In this document: piece after piece, positions 13,910 through 14,282 of the stretch | Layout: every line of letters begins with the position of its first letter | Numbering within the stretch: the stretch's first letter is position 1 | DNA from: Candidatus Woesearchaeota archaeon | GTDB taxonomy: Archaea > Nanobdellota > Nanobdellia > Woesearchaeales > GCA-2686295 | DNA length: 14,282 nt | Direction: 5' to 3' | Assembly (NCBI GenBank): GCA_002686295.1 | Contig: NZBB01000047.1 | Location: 1-14,282 of the forward strand | Made by a program: the position numbers and the translations under genes | Notes under the pieces: model-generated | Seen by the model: the letters and a program-made list of their open reading frames with translations, nothing else | Databases searched by the model: none | What the model was told of the DNA's origin: nothing

Positions 13910-14197
13910 TTATTCAATCTTCTCGATTGTGCCGTTTCTTCCAGTTGTTAGTTGCATCTTGCCTTGCCATTCATTCACATAAGCATTTTTTATTTCAAGC
14001 TTATCGCCTGCTTTGACAAGATCTATTTGTTCATTCCAAAGAGTTAAAGCCATTTCTCCAGAATCATCTTTAATAGTTGCATTAGCAACTCTTCCTGGAG
14101 TACCGAATTTTTGAAACTCTCTAACATCTCCTAGTTCTACAACTTCTACAACTACTTCAACATCTTTTTGTCGTGGCTGTAATTCACTTAATTTCAT
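13910..14197 (-). CDS. Small OB-fold single-stranded DNA/RNA-binding protein (SOSS-B/RPA-like)
   Basis: The 95-residue protein is a single OB fold: MKLSELQPRQKDVEVVVEVV opens strand 1, ATIKDDSGEMALTLWNEQ (residues 40-57) is the conserved strand 2-3 hairpin with Trp54, and GDKLEIKNAYVNEWQGKMQL (64-83) carries strands 4-5 with Trp77. The pattern matches archaeal SSB/RPA and human SOSS-B (hSSB1) type domains, which bind single-stranded DNA through aromatic residues. It lacks the acidic tail and zinc finger found in larger relatives. A TATA box 27 bp upstream predicts a leaderless mRNA, though an upstream GAGGT (14209-14213) also allows cotranscription with the preceding gene. The tRNA-Phe gene follows 10 bp downstream. 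Confidence 0.87.
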   Translation of the reverse strand: MKLSELQPRQKDVEVVVEVVELGDVREFQKFGTPGRVANATIKDDSGEMALTLWNEQIDLVKAGDKLEIKNAYVNEWQGKMQLTTGRNGTIEKIE

Positions 14198-14218
14198 TTT
14201 TCTAAAGAACCTCGGTCT

Positions 14219-14281
14219 CTATTTAAAGCTTTTGATATCAATTGAACCTGAATTTAAGGAATCAATGGTTTTTTTCAAATC
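14219..14281 (-). CDS. 3' end of an upstream minus-strand gene (partial)
   Basis: The minus strand is open from the window edge to a TAG at 14219-14221, giving 20 residues that end in SIDIKSFK. The stretch is too short to identify. It ends 21 bp before the OB-fold gene on the same strand, and its stop codon overlaps that gene's TATA box. The other two minus-strand frames close early, which mildly favours real coding sequence. Confidence 0.35.
   Translation of the reverse strand, partial: DLKKTIDSLNSGSIDIKSFK
14221..14227 (-). promoter_or_regulatory. TATA box of the OB-fold gene
   Basis: TTTAAAT, preceded by a BRE-like AAAGC, is centred 27 bp upstream of the ATG at 14197. It predicts a leaderless mRNA that could also carry the tRNA-Phe. 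Confidence 0.55.
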
Positions 14282-14282
14282 T

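Noticed and set aside
13834..14016. Plus-strand open frame of 60 codons across the tRNA and OB-fold gene
   Set aside because: It runs antisense through a tRNA and the conserved OB-fold gene and has no promoter or family resemblance.
1..14282. CRISPR arrays, insertion sequences, integrase or attachment sites
   Set aside because: No direct-repeat arrays, transposase or integrase motifs, or terminal inverted repeats were seen on either strand.

Overview
The window comes from an AT-rich archaeal genome, most likely a DPANN lineage of the Woesearchaeota/Pacearchaeota kind. The archaeal signs are a Taw3 wybutosine enzyme, an archaeal-type AsnRS, a KaiC-like RecA ATPase, an archaeal secretion/pilus ATPase with its TadC/ArlJ-type partner, TATA boxes 26-30 bp upstream of several starts (leaderless mRNAs), U-rich ends, GGTG/GAGGT ribosome sites, and a tRNA gene with no encoded CCA. 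The DPANN placement is an inference from this mix, the compact genes and a bacterial-type AspRS. No marker in the window proves it.

Region 1 (1-2100, plus strand): the 3' end of a KaiC/RAD55-type RecA ATPase, then a MazG-like nucleotide pyrophosphohydrolase followed 12 bp later by an Mre11/SbcD-like nuclease. Region 2 (2118-6264, minus strand): an unrecognised 240-residue protein, then aspS -> asnS -> taw3 in transcription order. asnS and taw3 overlap by one base (TAATG). This is a translation-related block: two class II synthetases and a tRNA-Phe modification enzyme.

Region 3 (6378-13779) is the most interesting part. Three consecutive plus-strand genes encode small polytopic membrane proteins that share one N-terminal signature and look like tandem paralogues. 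Next come two minus-strand genes for soluble coiled-coil proteins. A divergent promoter region then leads to a 763-residue GspE/TadA/ArlI-superfamily ATPase and an overlapping gene for a 733-residue protein with two T2SF (TadC/ArlJ) domains. I read this as a membrane-anchored type IV filament or secretion engine. The coiled-coil proteins may be cytosolic scaffolds in the manner of ArlC/D/E, and the three paralogues are accessory membrane subunits of unknown function. No pilin or prepilin peptidase gene lies in the window.

Region 4 (13788-14282, minus strand): the 3' tail of an upstream gene, a 95-residue single-domain OB-fold protein (SOSS-B/RPA-like ssDNA binder), and 10 bp downstream a tRNA-Phe(GAA) gene whose D-loop carries an insertion of about 37 nt, best explained as an intron at a non-canonical position. 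The mature tRNA-Phe has G37, the base on which Taw3 acts.
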